From an uncultured Alistipes sp. (GTDB lineage: Bacteria; Bacteroidota; Bacteroidia; Bacteroidales; Rikenellaceae), in NCBI GenBank assembly GCA_947174295.1, contig CAMWIG010000047.1, forward strand, positions 1 to 11,596: a stretch of DNA of 11,596 nt, given 5' to 3'. Numbering within the stretch: the first letter of the stretch is position 1; the number at the start of each line of letters is the position of its first letter. This document shows, piece after piece, positions 1 to 5,322 of the stretch. Both the position numbers and the translations under genes were made by a program. The notes beneath the pieces were generated by a model. That model searched no databases. It was not told the origin of the DNA and saw only the letters and a program-made list of their open reading frames with translations.

Positions 1-48
1 TACACCGCATTTCGAGTGCGGCCCGATCGACCACTCCGGCATCTCTCC
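1..48 (-). tRNA. trnS: tRNA-Ser (anticodon CGA), 5' part only
   Basis: Read on the minus strand from 48, the sequence gives an acceptor 5' strand GGAGAGA, then U8-G9, a D-arm closed by CCG/CGG, and an anticodon arm with stem CCGCA/TGCGG (plus-strand 5-9 and 17-21). The seven-base loop is CTCGAAA, so the anticodon is CGA (plus-strand bases 12-14) and reads UCG codons. A GGAGAGA acceptor end with this D-arm is typical of bacterial tRNA-Ser. The long variable arm, T-arm and 3' end lie beyond the window edge, so the gene is truncated by the window and not by mutation. UCG is a common serine codon in the neighbouring genes, which fits. Confidence 0.9.
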
Positions 49-64
49 ATGCCCTTACTTGTCG

Positions 65-95
65 TTTGGGATTGCAAATATATGAATTATTTTTG
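65..95 (+). promoter_or_regulatory. Plus-strand promoter-like sequence with no evident gene
   Basis: TTTG (65-68), a 19-base spacer and TATTTTTG (88-95) match both promoter boxes and their spacing exactly, pointing away from the tRNA. No convincing plus-strand gene follows: the open frames downstream run antisense through the beta-lactamase. It may drive a short RNA ending near the hairpin at 216-228, or it may be chance in an AT-rich stretch. It interleaves with the minus-strand tRNA promoter. Confidence 0.35.
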
Positions 96-103
96 TAAAC
101 AAA
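75..103 (-). promoter_or_regulatory. Probable promoter of tRNA-Ser
   Basis: On the minus strand TATATTTG (82-75) matches the Bacteroidota -7 consensus TAnnTTTG exactly. A TTTG lies upstream (103-100), 17 bases away, which is slightly short compared with the 19-20 seen at other promoters here. Transcription would start near 68, about 20 bases before the mature tRNA 5' end at 48. Confidence 0.6.
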
Positions 104-200
104 ACATTTTTCGGCAAAAAAATCGCGATATAATTTCCGAAATGTATCACAAGGCAACATATCGAGCTACAAACCAAGCATATAAGCATATCCACACCAC

Positions 201-232
201 AAAAAAAAGAATCCCGCCGCAATGCGGCTTTC
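201..232 (-). terminator. Terminator of the beta-lactamase gene
   Basis: Downstream of the beta-lactamase stop on the minus strand, GCCGC and GCGGC (plus-strand 216-220 and 224-228) form a five-pair GC hairpin with a 3-base loop. An unbroken run of eight T follows (208-201). Seven bases separate hairpin and T-run, which is longer than usual. GAA/TTC bases at either side may extend the stem imperfectly. The position suggests an intrinsic terminator. Confidence 0.6.
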
Positions 233-278
233 AGGACACCGAACTGCGCCGGCTCGAACAGAACAGAACTGCCCTACC

Positions 279-1154
279 CTATCGGAGCATGCAGCGGCAT
301 GCAGCAGCCGCGACATCGGCTATTATGGCGGCATTCACCGCATCGCTCTCCCGGGAGTCGCGGATGAATACGGCAATATACAGTCTGCGGCCGTCGGGAA
401 GAGTCACGACTCCTGCATCGGCATCACCCGCCTTGACTCCGTCGGGCCATCGGTCGGAGTGCCCGGTTTTATGGCCGAGCGTCAGATGCGGCGGAACTCC
501 CGCCCTCAGCTTGTCGGGGCCAGTCGTCGTGCTCTCCATGACAGCACACAGAAAGTCGCGATGCTCGTGGCACAGCACATCCGAAGCATAGATCTTTTCG
601 AGCATGGCGGTCATGGACGAAGGATGGCTCCAATTATCGTAGCAGCGGTTCGGGTTTTCGTGCATCGACTTTTCGGTCTGCGTCAGGTCGAACCCGTCGA
701 TACCTATATTTCTAACGAATGCGCTCACCGAGTCGATGCCGCCCGCCAAATCAATCAACGCATCGCATGCGTTGTTGTCGCTCAGAGCCACGGCATATTC
801 GACAAGCTCACGATACGACGTAAGCACATCGCCTTCGGGATGAGCATCGCGCAACGGCGAATAGGTCGCAGGCGGCAGCTGCCGGCGGCTGAGCGTCACC
901 TCGGCGTCCAGCGGAAGCCCCGCCCGTTCCAAGGTTTTCAGGGCGGCTGAGGCGACGTGAAATTTGAAAACGCTCATAATCGGATAGCGGACGCTGTCGT
1001 TAACCGCAATCGACGGGCCGTTCTCAACGTGCACGGAGACGCCTACCGTCGCATCATATCCCGATGCCGCACGCACAACGGCATCCTGCAATGTCTCGCT
1101 GCCGGCGCAGGAAAACAGAACGACGGAGACGAGTATGAAGAAGAGTACACGCAT
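279..1154 (-). CDS. bla: Class A beta-lactamase, subclass A2-like, lipoprotein
   Basis: A 291-residue serine beta-lactamase that hydrolyses beta-lactam antibiotics through an acyl-enzyme in the periplasm. All active-site motifs are present: S61-V-F-K64 (Ambler 70-73), S125-D-N127 (130-132), E161 in the omega loop (166, in the T-E-x-x-M-H context seen in PER/CfxA relatives) and K229-T-G231 (234-236). D131 falls at Ambler 136, where most class A enzymes have Asn but PER-type A2 enzymes have Asp, which supports the subclass. The N-terminus is hydrophobic and ends in L-F-S-C16, an acceptable lipobox, so it is probably membrane-anchored. Residue 232, directly after KTG (Ambler 237), is His where Ser, Thr or Ala is usual. 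It lies 75 bases downstream of rpmA, beyond a terminator, with no clear promoter of its own. Codon use resembles its neighbours, so it looks like a resident chromosomal gene. The antibiotic spectrum cannot be read from sequence alone. Confidence 0.93.
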   Translation of the reverse strand: MRVLFFILVSVVLFSCAGSETLQDAVVRAASGYDATVGVSVHVENGPSIAVNDSVRYPIMSVFKFHVASAALKTLERAGLPLDAEVTLSRRQLPPATYSPLRDAHPEGDVLTSYRELVEYAVALSDNNACDALIDLAGGIDSVSAFVRNIGIDGFDLTQTEKSMHENPNRCYDNWSHPSSMTAMLEKIYASDVLCHEHRDFLCAVMESTTTGPDKLRAGVPPHLTLGHKTGHSDRWPDGVKAGDADAGVVTLPDGRRLYIAVFIRDSRESDAVNAAIIADVAAAACRCMLR

Positions 1155-1169
1155 AGTCGAATCAATGAA

Positions 1170-1206
1170 AAATAAAAATCCCGCCCGGAAACTTCCGAGC
1201 GGGATT
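1170..1206 (-). terminator. Intrinsic terminator of rplU-rpmA
   Basis: Plus-strand arms 1177-1189 and 1194-1206 pair along 13 positions with a 4-base loop. In minus-strand RNA the single c/a mismatch (1185/1198) becomes a G-U wobble, so the stem is fully paired only in that direction. It is followed by a T-rich tract on the minus strand (1176-1170). It begins 23 bases after the rpmA stop and ends about 20 bases before the beta-lactamase start. Confidence 0.88.
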
Positions 1207-1229
1207 CGATTCGTCGTCCGAATGACAAC

Positions 1230-1490
1230 TTACTCGGCCAGCGGCGTAACGCTGACGTAAGATTTGCCTTCGCGCTTCTTGCAGAACTCTACCGTTCCGT
1301 CAACCAAAGCGAACAGAGTGTGGTCTTTGCCCATACCCACGTTCTCGCCGGGGTTGTGAACGGTACCTCTCTGACGAACGATGATGTTGCCAGCCTTTGC
1401 AAACTGACCACCGAAAAGTTTCACGCCGAGTCGCTTGCTTTCCGACTCACGGCCGTTCTTCGAACTACCTACACCTTTTTTGTGTGCCAT
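1230..1490 (-). CDS. rpmA: 50S ribosomal protein L27
   Basis: An 86-residue L27 protein of the large ribosomal subunit, whose N-terminal tail reaches towards the peptidyl-transferase centre. The start MAHKKGVGSSKNGR and the following S-K-R-L-G-V-K stretch are diagnostic, as are G-x-I-I-V-R-Q-R-G-T and the H-P/N-G-x-N-V-G-x-G-x-D-H-T-L-F-A block. It starts directly with MAHKKG, without the cleaved extension found in Firmicutes L27. It lies 19 bases after rplU in the usual rplU-rpmA order, and a strong terminator follows. Confidence 0.98.
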   Translation of the reverse strand: MAHKKGVGSSKNGRESESKRLGVKLFGGQFAKAGNIIVRQRGTVHNPGENVGMGKDHTLFALVDGTVEFCKKREGKSYVSVTPLAE

Positions 1491-1509
1491 GTTTCTCTGT
1501 TTTTAAAGG

Positions 1510-1821
1510 TTATGCAACAATGTCTTCAACAAGAATCTGAGTCAGATACTGGCGATGACCGTTACACTTCTGGTAACCGGTTCTACGCTTTTTCTTGAAC
1601 ACGAGGACTTTGTCATCCTTCAAATGTTTCAGAATCTTGCACTTTACCGAGGCGCCTTCTACAACAGGTGCACCTACCTTAACCTGACCGTCATTGTCCG
1701 AGAGCAGGACTTTGTCGAAGCTCACCGACGAGTCAACCTCGCCTTGAAGACGGTGAACATAGAGCTTACGACCCTTTTCAGCCTTGAATTGCTGACCTGC
1801 AATTTCTACTATTACGTACAT
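1510..1821 (-). CDS. rplU: 50S ribosomal protein L21
   Basis: A 103-residue L21 protein that binds 23S rRNA and helps assembly of the large subunit. MYVIVEIAGQQFKAEKG at the N-terminus, the V-L-L-x-x-D-x-G-x-V-K-V-G-x-P central block and K-x-K-R-R-T-G-Y-x-K-x-x-G-H-R-Q near the C-terminus are family hallmarks. The length matches the family. It is the first gene of the rplU-rpmA operon, with a good promoter about 40 bases upstream and an AT-rich dyad in the short leader that could take part in autoregulation. The obg gene often found after rpmA is absent here. Confidence 0.98.
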   Translation of the reverse strand: MYVIVEIAGQQFKAEKGRKLYVHRLQGEVDSSVSFDKVLLSDNDGQVKVGAPVVEGASVKCKILKHLKDDKVLVFKKKRRTGYQKCNGHRQYLTQILVEDIVA

Positions 1822-1827
1822 TTAAAT

Positions 1828-1854
1828 AAATTGTATGTGTATTTACATAAATTT
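1828..1854 (-). promoter_or_regulatory. AT-rich inverted repeat in the rplU leader
   Basis: Arms AAATT-g-TATGT (1828-1838) and ACATA-AATTT (1845-1854) are complementary over ten pairs with one bulged base and a 6-base loop. The element fills almost the whole predicted leader between the transcription start (about 1856) and the rplU ATG at 1821. It could be an RNA hairpin that controls L21 translation or a DNA operator. AT-rich dyads also arise by chance. Confidence 0.4.
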
Positions 1855-1861
1855 CAGCCTG

Positions 1862-1892
1862 CAAATTTACGAAAAAATACCGAATACGCAAC
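1862..1892 (-). promoter_or_regulatory. Promoter of rplU-rpmA
   Basis: On the minus strand TAAATTTG (1869-1862) matches TAnnTTTG exactly. GTTG (1892-1889), 3 of 4 to TTTG, lies 19 bases upstream. The start would fall near 1856, giving a leader of about 35 bases. Confidence 0.75.
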
Positions 1893-1907
1893 TTTCCGAC
1901 AGATTTT

Positions 1908-1938
1908 TTTTCACTCGCGCGTCTTTGGCATATTTTTC
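1908..1938 (+). promoter_or_regulatory. Weak promoter candidate for the receiver/HEAT/GT-like operon
   Basis: TATTTTTC (1931-1938) matches TAnnTTTG except at the last base. A T-run (1908-1911) stands 19 bases upstream where TTTG is expected. The implied start near 1945 is about 26 bases before the ATG at 1971. This is the best match in the gap, which is shared with the divergent rplU promoter. Confidence 0.35.
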
Positions 1939-1970
1939 GGAACGGGAGAGTCGCCTGTACACGACGGCTT

Positions 1971-2306
1971 ATGAAACGAATCGCACTCATATCATCCGAC
2001 TCCGCACTGCGACGCACGGTCGCTCTGGCACTCGAATGCGCCGGCGCGGAGATTACGACCGACACCCGCATGGAGGAGCTGCGCACATGCGACATAGTCG
2101 TAGTCATCGGTGCCGCGGCATTCGCATCGGGACGGCTCTCGGTCGAGAGTCTGCGCCGATGCGGCGAGCACCGTCCCGAGATTTTCGTCATCTCGTGGCA
2201 GCACACGGAACAGACCGTGCTGAGCATGCTCGAATGCGGCGTCGACCAGTACATGACATTTCCCGTATGCCTCGGGCGGCTGCGCATCAAGGCTGCGGAC
2301 AAATAG
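1971..2306 (+). CDS. Degenerate response-regulator receiver-like protein
   Basis: A 111-residue single-domain protein with the layout of a CheY-like receiver. Strand 1 is K-R-I-A-L-I-S-S-D10, strand 3 is D41-I-V-V-V-I-G, strand 4 is E-I-F-V-I-S75, and the loop is G-V-D-Q-Y-M-T-F-P98. Key residues are missing: where the phosphorylated Asp should follow strand 3 there is I-G (46-47), the acidic pair is reduced to one Asp (D10), and the conserved Lys before the cis-Pro is Phe97. Phosphorylation is therefore unlikely, and it more probably works by protein contact. There is no DNA-binding output domain. It is the first gene of an operon, 12 bases before the HEAT-repeat gene. The receiver fold is inferred from pattern, without alignment, and no function is known to me. 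Confidence 0.7.
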   Translation: MKRIALISSDSALRRTVALALECAGAEITTDTRMEELRTCDIVVVIGAAAFASGRLSVESLRRCGEHRPEIFVISWQHTEQTVLSMLECGVDQYMTFPVCLGRLRIKAADK

Positions 2307-2318
2307 CGACAAACTCGA

Positions 2319-3260
2319 ATGACGGAGATTTATACAATATATTCCGCCGCTGCGGCCATGGTCATGATTCTGCTCTGGGGAGACCTGCTCCGGCGCCGCA
2401 CGGCCGAATATGTCGACCGACGGCACGCCGCACCGCTCCGCGACCGCTGCCTGCGCATGATAGTGCAGAGCGACGGGAGCGCCGACGGTGCGCTTCCGCC
2501 GATTCGGCGCCGCAGCGAACGCATGCGTCTGGCCGAGGTGCTCGCCGAACTCGCGGCGACAACCGACGTGGCCGCACGCAGCCGCACGGACAGCATAGTG
2601 GCCGCATACGGACTCGACCGGCTGGTGCTCCGGCGCATCCGGCTCGCCTCGGGATACCGGCGGGCACTGTGGCTTCTGCGGCTGGCACGTCTCAATCCAC
2701 GACCCGAAACGGCGCAGGCGGTCAGACGCTACTCTTCGTCGCGAAACCGCAACGTGCGCTTCTGCACGCTGCTCTGCGCAATCGCCGCCGAACCTCTGCG
2801 GTCGCTGCACACCGTCGCCTGCTGGGGCGACACTCTGTCGCGATTCGAGACGGCGCAAATCGTGACACTCATATTCCGCGGACGCATGCCCGTAGCCTGC
2901 ACTCCCCTGCTCACCTCGCCGCACGACAACCTGCGCATGCTGGGGCTCGGCGTAGTGCGGCGCATCGGTGCCGACGAGACGTTCCCCATACTGCTGAACA
3001 TCGCCTCGTCAGACCCCGACCGACGCATAGCCCGCGAGGCGATGTACACTCTGTGCGCGCTTCATCTGCCGCTCGACTGCCGCGACGTCGTGCGCGCCAT
3101 GGCCATGATGCCTGCCGCCGAACGCAAATCGCTCTACCGATTCATGGCTTTCGAAGGCTATTCGGTGCGGGCTCTGTCGGAGCTATTCCGCGAACAGGAG
3201 CGCCAATACTTCGAATCGCTCGTCGAATCATACAAATGCCGCATACCATGTCCCAGATAG
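2319..3260 (+). CDS. Membrane-anchored HEAT-repeat protein
   Basis: A 313-residue protein. Residues 5-23 form one hydrophobic segment followed at once by R25-R-R27, so the remaining 285 residues should face the cytoplasm. The soluble part is predicted alpha-helical and Leu/Ala/Arg-rich with HEAT-like repeats. The clearest are residues 108-155 (paired helices joined by the S-R-N-R-N-V-R turn) and 200-250 (P-H-D-N-L-R-M-L-G-L, then S-D-P-D-R-R-I-A-R-E-A). HEAT repeats generally act as binding scaffolds, and no catalytic motif is visible. It follows the receiver-like gene by 12 bases and overlaps the next gene, so the three are probably co-translated. A scaffold linking the receiver-like protein to the membrane GT-like protein is plausible but is an inference. 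Confidence 0.78.
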   Translation: MTEIYTIYSAAAAMVMILLWGDLLRRRTAEYVDRRHAAPLRDRCLRMIVQSDGSADGALPPIRRRSERMRLAEVLAELAATTDVAARSRTDSIVAAYGLDRLVLRRIRLASGYRRALWLLRLARLNPRPETAQAVRRYSSSRNRNVRFCTLLCAIAAEPLRSLHTVACWGDTLSRFETAQIVTLIFRGRMPVACTPLLTSPHDNLRMLGLGVVRRIGADETFPILLNIASSDPDRRIAREAMYTLCALHLPLDCRDVVRAMAMMPAAERKSLYRFMAFEGYSVRALSELFREQERQYFESLVESYKCRIPCPR

Positions 3261-4237
3261 CCGACATACTGTTGCTCGTGCTGCTCTCCGCCGCGTCGAT
3301 GCTGCTCTGCCACCGGGCAGTGCGCGTCGTGCGCGCGGTCAACAAGCGCAAACTGCTCGCCGAGAGCTTCCGCTCGACCGTCGATGCCGCCGACGGCCCG
3401 GGCATATCCATACTCTGCGGACGCGTCGACCGCCGGCGGCTCGAAAATCTCCTCGGCACGGAGTACCCGCGATGCGAAGTCGTAGTGACGATGGACGCCA
3501 ACTACGACCATACGGCATTTCGCGCAATCGTCGAACGCTTCCGCATGGCGCGTGTCACACGCTCGCTCTCGCACGAGATACCGTCGGTGGGCATACGGGC
3601 TCTCTACCGTTCGCAGGACAGGCGTTTCCGCCGGCTGATTCTCATCGACAAACTCTCGACCACGGAGAGCGACGACCGCAACGCCGCTGCATGCTACGCA
3701 TCGTTCGACCATCTTCTGCCGCTGCCCGACGGCTGCATGATACTCGACGACGCCGTCGAGCGGCTGGTGGTCGCCGTCTGCGAATACGAGGCCGACGACG
3801 TGGCGCTGATACGCACCGACGTAGGCCCTGCGACCGCGCTCTATCGGCGCGAGGAGGTCGTCGCGGCAGGAGGCTTCGGCTCCGCCGCACTCGGAAGGGT
3901 GCCCCGCCGCCGCATACGCACGCTCCACGAACCGCTCGTGTGGTGTCCCGTGCGGTCGGCATCGCTGCTGGCCGGAGGGCTGGGCCTCTCGCCCGACGCC
4001 GGTCCGTACGACTCTCTGTCGTCGCGGCGCGCGGTGGCATGGGGAATACGCGCTACGGTAGCCGCAGCCACGCTGGCGGTACTCGTCTTCGCGGCATGGA
4101 GAGGTTGGTGGGCGCTTATGGCGGCGCTCTTCACCGTATTGCTGGCATGGAGCGTAGCATGCTATGTCGCTCTGGTCGCAGGGGGTGCGCCGCGTCAGCT
4201 GCGGCTCGAAGAGGAGGAACCCGGAGTGACGGATTAA
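3236..4237 (+). CDS. Membrane protein resembling a degenerate family 2 glycosyltransferase
   Basis: A 333-residue protein. It has an N-terminal hydrophobic helix (about 8-25), a soluble domain (about 50-240) and two C-terminal membrane helices (about 268-287 and 290-316). The soluble part keeps the outline of a GT-A fold: I-S-I-L at 57-60, then L-G-T-E-Y-P-R-C-E-V-V-V-T-M-D (73-87), which resembles the Q-x-Y-P-x-x-E-V-I-V-V-D-D start of GT2 enzymes. A G-G-F-G-S segment at 212-216 resembles the later acceptor-side region. A clear DxD pair and a QxxRW motif were not found, and the usual R-N-E after the first strand is replaced by C-G-R. It may be inactive or highly divergent. The start is uncertain: ATG at 3236 or at 3248, overlapping the HEAT gene by 25 or 13 bases. 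The overlap indicates translational coupling. Confidence 0.68.
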   Translation: MPHTMSQIADILLLVLLSAASMLLCHRAVRVVRAVNKRKLLAESFRSTVDAADGPGISILCGRVDRRRLENLLGTEYPRCEVVVTMDANYDHTAFRAIVERFRMARVTRSLSHEIPSVGIRALYRSQDRRFRRLILIDKLSTTESDDRNAAACYASFDHLLPLPDGCMILDDAVERLVVAVCEYEADDVALIRTDVGPATALYRREEVVAAGGFGSAALGRVPRRRIRTLHEPLVWCPVRSASLLAGGLGLSPDAGPYDSLSSRRAVAWGIRATVAAATLAVLVFAAWRGWWALMAALFTVLLAWSVACYVALVAGGAPRQLRLEEEEPGVTD

Positions 4238-4244
4238 AATTTAG

Positions 4245-4260
4245 TGTGAAAAATTTCACA
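4245..4260. promoter_or_regulatory. CRP/FNR-type palindrome upstream of cysQ
   Basis: TGTGAAAAATTTCACA is a perfect 16-base palindrome that fits TGTGA-N6-TCACA, the classic half-site pattern of CRP/FNR-family regulators (also HcpR-like). It starts 7 bases after the stop of the GT-like gene and overlaps the predicted -33 box (4254-4257) of the cysQ promoter. A bound protein would probably block or reposition RNA polymerase. No T-run follows, so it is unlikely to be a terminator. The regulator is not in the window. Confidence 0.55.
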
Positions 4261-4285
4261 ATATCGCAAATATTCGTTATCTTTA
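4254..4285 (+). promoter_or_regulatory. Promoter of cysQ
   Basis: TATCTTTA (4278-4285) matches TAnnTTTG except at the last base, and TTTC (4254-4257) stands 20 bases upstream. Transcription would start near 4292, leaving a leader of about 80 bases that contains a second dyad and a short upstream frame. Confidence 0.6.
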
Positions 4286-4327
4286 CTCAGGAAAACGAAC
4301 AAAGTTTTTCGACAAGCCGACGCAGAG

Positions 4328-4341
4328 CCGAACTTGTTCGG
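4328..4341. repeat. Short inverted repeat in the cysQ leader
   Basis: CCGAACTTGTTCGG has complementary six-base arms around a central TT. As RNA it would give a five-pair hairpin with a 4-base loop, four bases before the ATG of the upstream frame at 4345. It might be an operator or a small leader structure. Confidence 0.3.
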
Positions 4342-4344
4342 GCC

Positions 4345-4371
4345 ATGCCGAAGCGAGAATACGACTGTTGA
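4345..4371 (+). CDS. Possible 8-residue upstream reading frame before cysQ
   Basis: ATG at 4345 opens an eight-codon frame (MPKREYDC) ending in TGA at 4369-4371. It is followed at once by TAA and then the cysQ ATG at 4375. Its last sense codon is Cys. Ending so close to the cysQ start, it could couple or gate cysQ translation. Such short frames are common by chance and nothing else supports it. Confidence 0.25.
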   Translation: MPKREYDC

Positions 4372-4374
4372 TAA

Positions 4375-5244
4375 ATGAACCACTCCGAAACACGTCAAGC
4401 AATGATAAACGACGAAGTAAAGCGGTTTCTCCTGCCGAGTCTGTTCAACGCGGCGGTCAAGGCGGGAGCCGCGATAATGAAAGTCTACAAACACCGCGAA
4501 GATTACGACATAAGCGTCAAAAGCGACAAGACGCCGATAACGGTCGCCGATCGTCTGGCGCACGATTCGATAAAGGAGTCGCTCGGAGCCACACGCATCC
4601 CGATTCTGAGCGAGGAGGGCCGCGAGATGCTCTTCGACGAACGGCGCAACTGGGATTTGTTCTGGCTCGTCGACCCGCTCGACGGTACGGTCGAGTTCAT
4701 CAAGGGCAACAACGAGTTCACGGTCAACATAGCCCTGATGGAGAACAACGAATGCGTGGCATCGGTGGTCTACGTGCCCTATCTCGATAAGATATATGTC
4801 GCCGACAAGGGTGTCGGCTCGTTCGTCAAGACCGGCGTCAAGCCCGATGCGAACGCCGCCTACACCTACGATTCCATACTCGACGGCCTGCGGCGTCTGC
4901 CGCTCATCACCTGCGCCAACGACCGCCAGCGCATAGCCGTGTCGCGCTCGCACCAGACGCCCGAAACATCGGATTACGTCGACGCGGCCCGGCGCAACTA
5001 CCCCGACGCCGAGGTCATCGAACAAGGCAGCTCCTACAAGTTCTGCCTGCTGGCCGAAGGTGTCGTCGACTACTACGTGCGAACCACGCACACCTACGAG
5101 TGGGACACTGCGGCAGGCGAACTGATACTCTCCGAGGCGGGCGGTTACACGCAGGCTCTGCCTACGGGCGAGGCGTTCCGCTACAACAAGGAGGATTTGC
5201 GCAATCCGTGGTTCGTCTGCAAGTCGAAGTACTGTCTGCTCTGA
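4375..5244 (+). CDS. cysQ: 3'(2'),5'-bisphosphate nucleotidase CysQ
   Basis: A 289-residue enzyme of the inositol monophosphatase-like superfamily. It removes the 3' phosphate from 3'-phosphoadenosine 5'-phosphate (PAP), the by-product of sulfate assimilation and of phosphopantetheine transfer, and acts in the cytoplasm with Mg2+. The metal-binding motifs are intact: S79-E-E81, W97-L-V-D100-P-L-D103-G-T105 and W243-D-T-A-A-G248. K49-S-D-K-T-P-I-T also fits the CysQ N-terminal loop. The length is close to the family norm plus a short extension; a second in-frame ATG at 4402 would remove nine residues. No other sulfur-assimilation gene is adjacent, so it appears to be a single-gene unit between its own promoter and a terminator. 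Some members of this family also act on inositol phosphates, but the motif context favours CysQ. Confidence 0.92.
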   Translation: MNHSETRQAMINDEVKRFLLPSLFNAAVKAGAAIMKVYKHREDYDISVKSDKTPITVADRLAHDSIKESLGATRIPILSEEGREMLFDERRNWDLFWLVDPLDGTVEFIKGNNEFTVNIALMENNECVASVVYVPYLDKIYVADKGVGSFVKTGVKPDANAAYTYDSILDGLRRLPLITCANDRQRIAVSRSHQTPETSDYVDAARRNYPDAEVIEQGSSYKFCLLAEGVVDYYVRTTHTYEWDTAAGELILSEAGGYTQALPTGEAFRYNKEDLRNPWFVCKSKYCLL

Positions 5245-5267
5245 CGACCGCCGCCATACTGAACAGC

Positions 5268-5301
5268 GAGCGTCGCACCCCGAAAGGTGCGACGCTCTTT
5301 T
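5268..5301 (+). terminator. Terminator of cysQ, shared with the convergent barrel gene
   Basis: GAGCGTCGCACC (5268-5279) and GGTGCGACGCTC (5286-5297) form a perfect 12-pair stem around a six-base loop. It is followed on the plus strand by TTTT (5298-5301), 23 bases after the cysQ stop. On the minus strand the same hairpin sits 25 bases beyond the barrel-gene stop but has no T-run, so it would end that transcript less efficiently. Confidence 0.88.
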
Positions 5302-5322
5302 CATATGCGCCGGTACGGTGCC

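Noticed and set aside
122..129. ATCGCGAT palindrome
   Set aside because: An eight-base palindrome without promoter context or repeats elsewhere is expected by chance.
16..591. Plus-strand frame from 16 (or ATG 142) into the beta-lactamase region
   Set aside because: It begins inside the tRNA and runs antisense through the beta-lactamase, and its composition is not protein-like. The promoter-like sequence at 65-95 is reported separately.
222..950. Plus-strand frame antisense to the beta-lactamase
   Set aside because: The minus strand holds all class A catalytic motifs; this is a reverse-frame shadow.
1835..3235. Upstream extension of the GT-like frame to 1835, giving an 800-residue protein
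   Set aside because: The extension overlaps the receiver-like and HEAT genes in another frame and is Arg/His/Pro-rich shadow sequence. Membrane-protein composition begins only at 3236.
4234..5304. Minus-strand frame of 356 codons over cysQ
   Set aside because: It is antisense to CysQ, whose metal-binding motifs are intact, and would start inside the terminator region.
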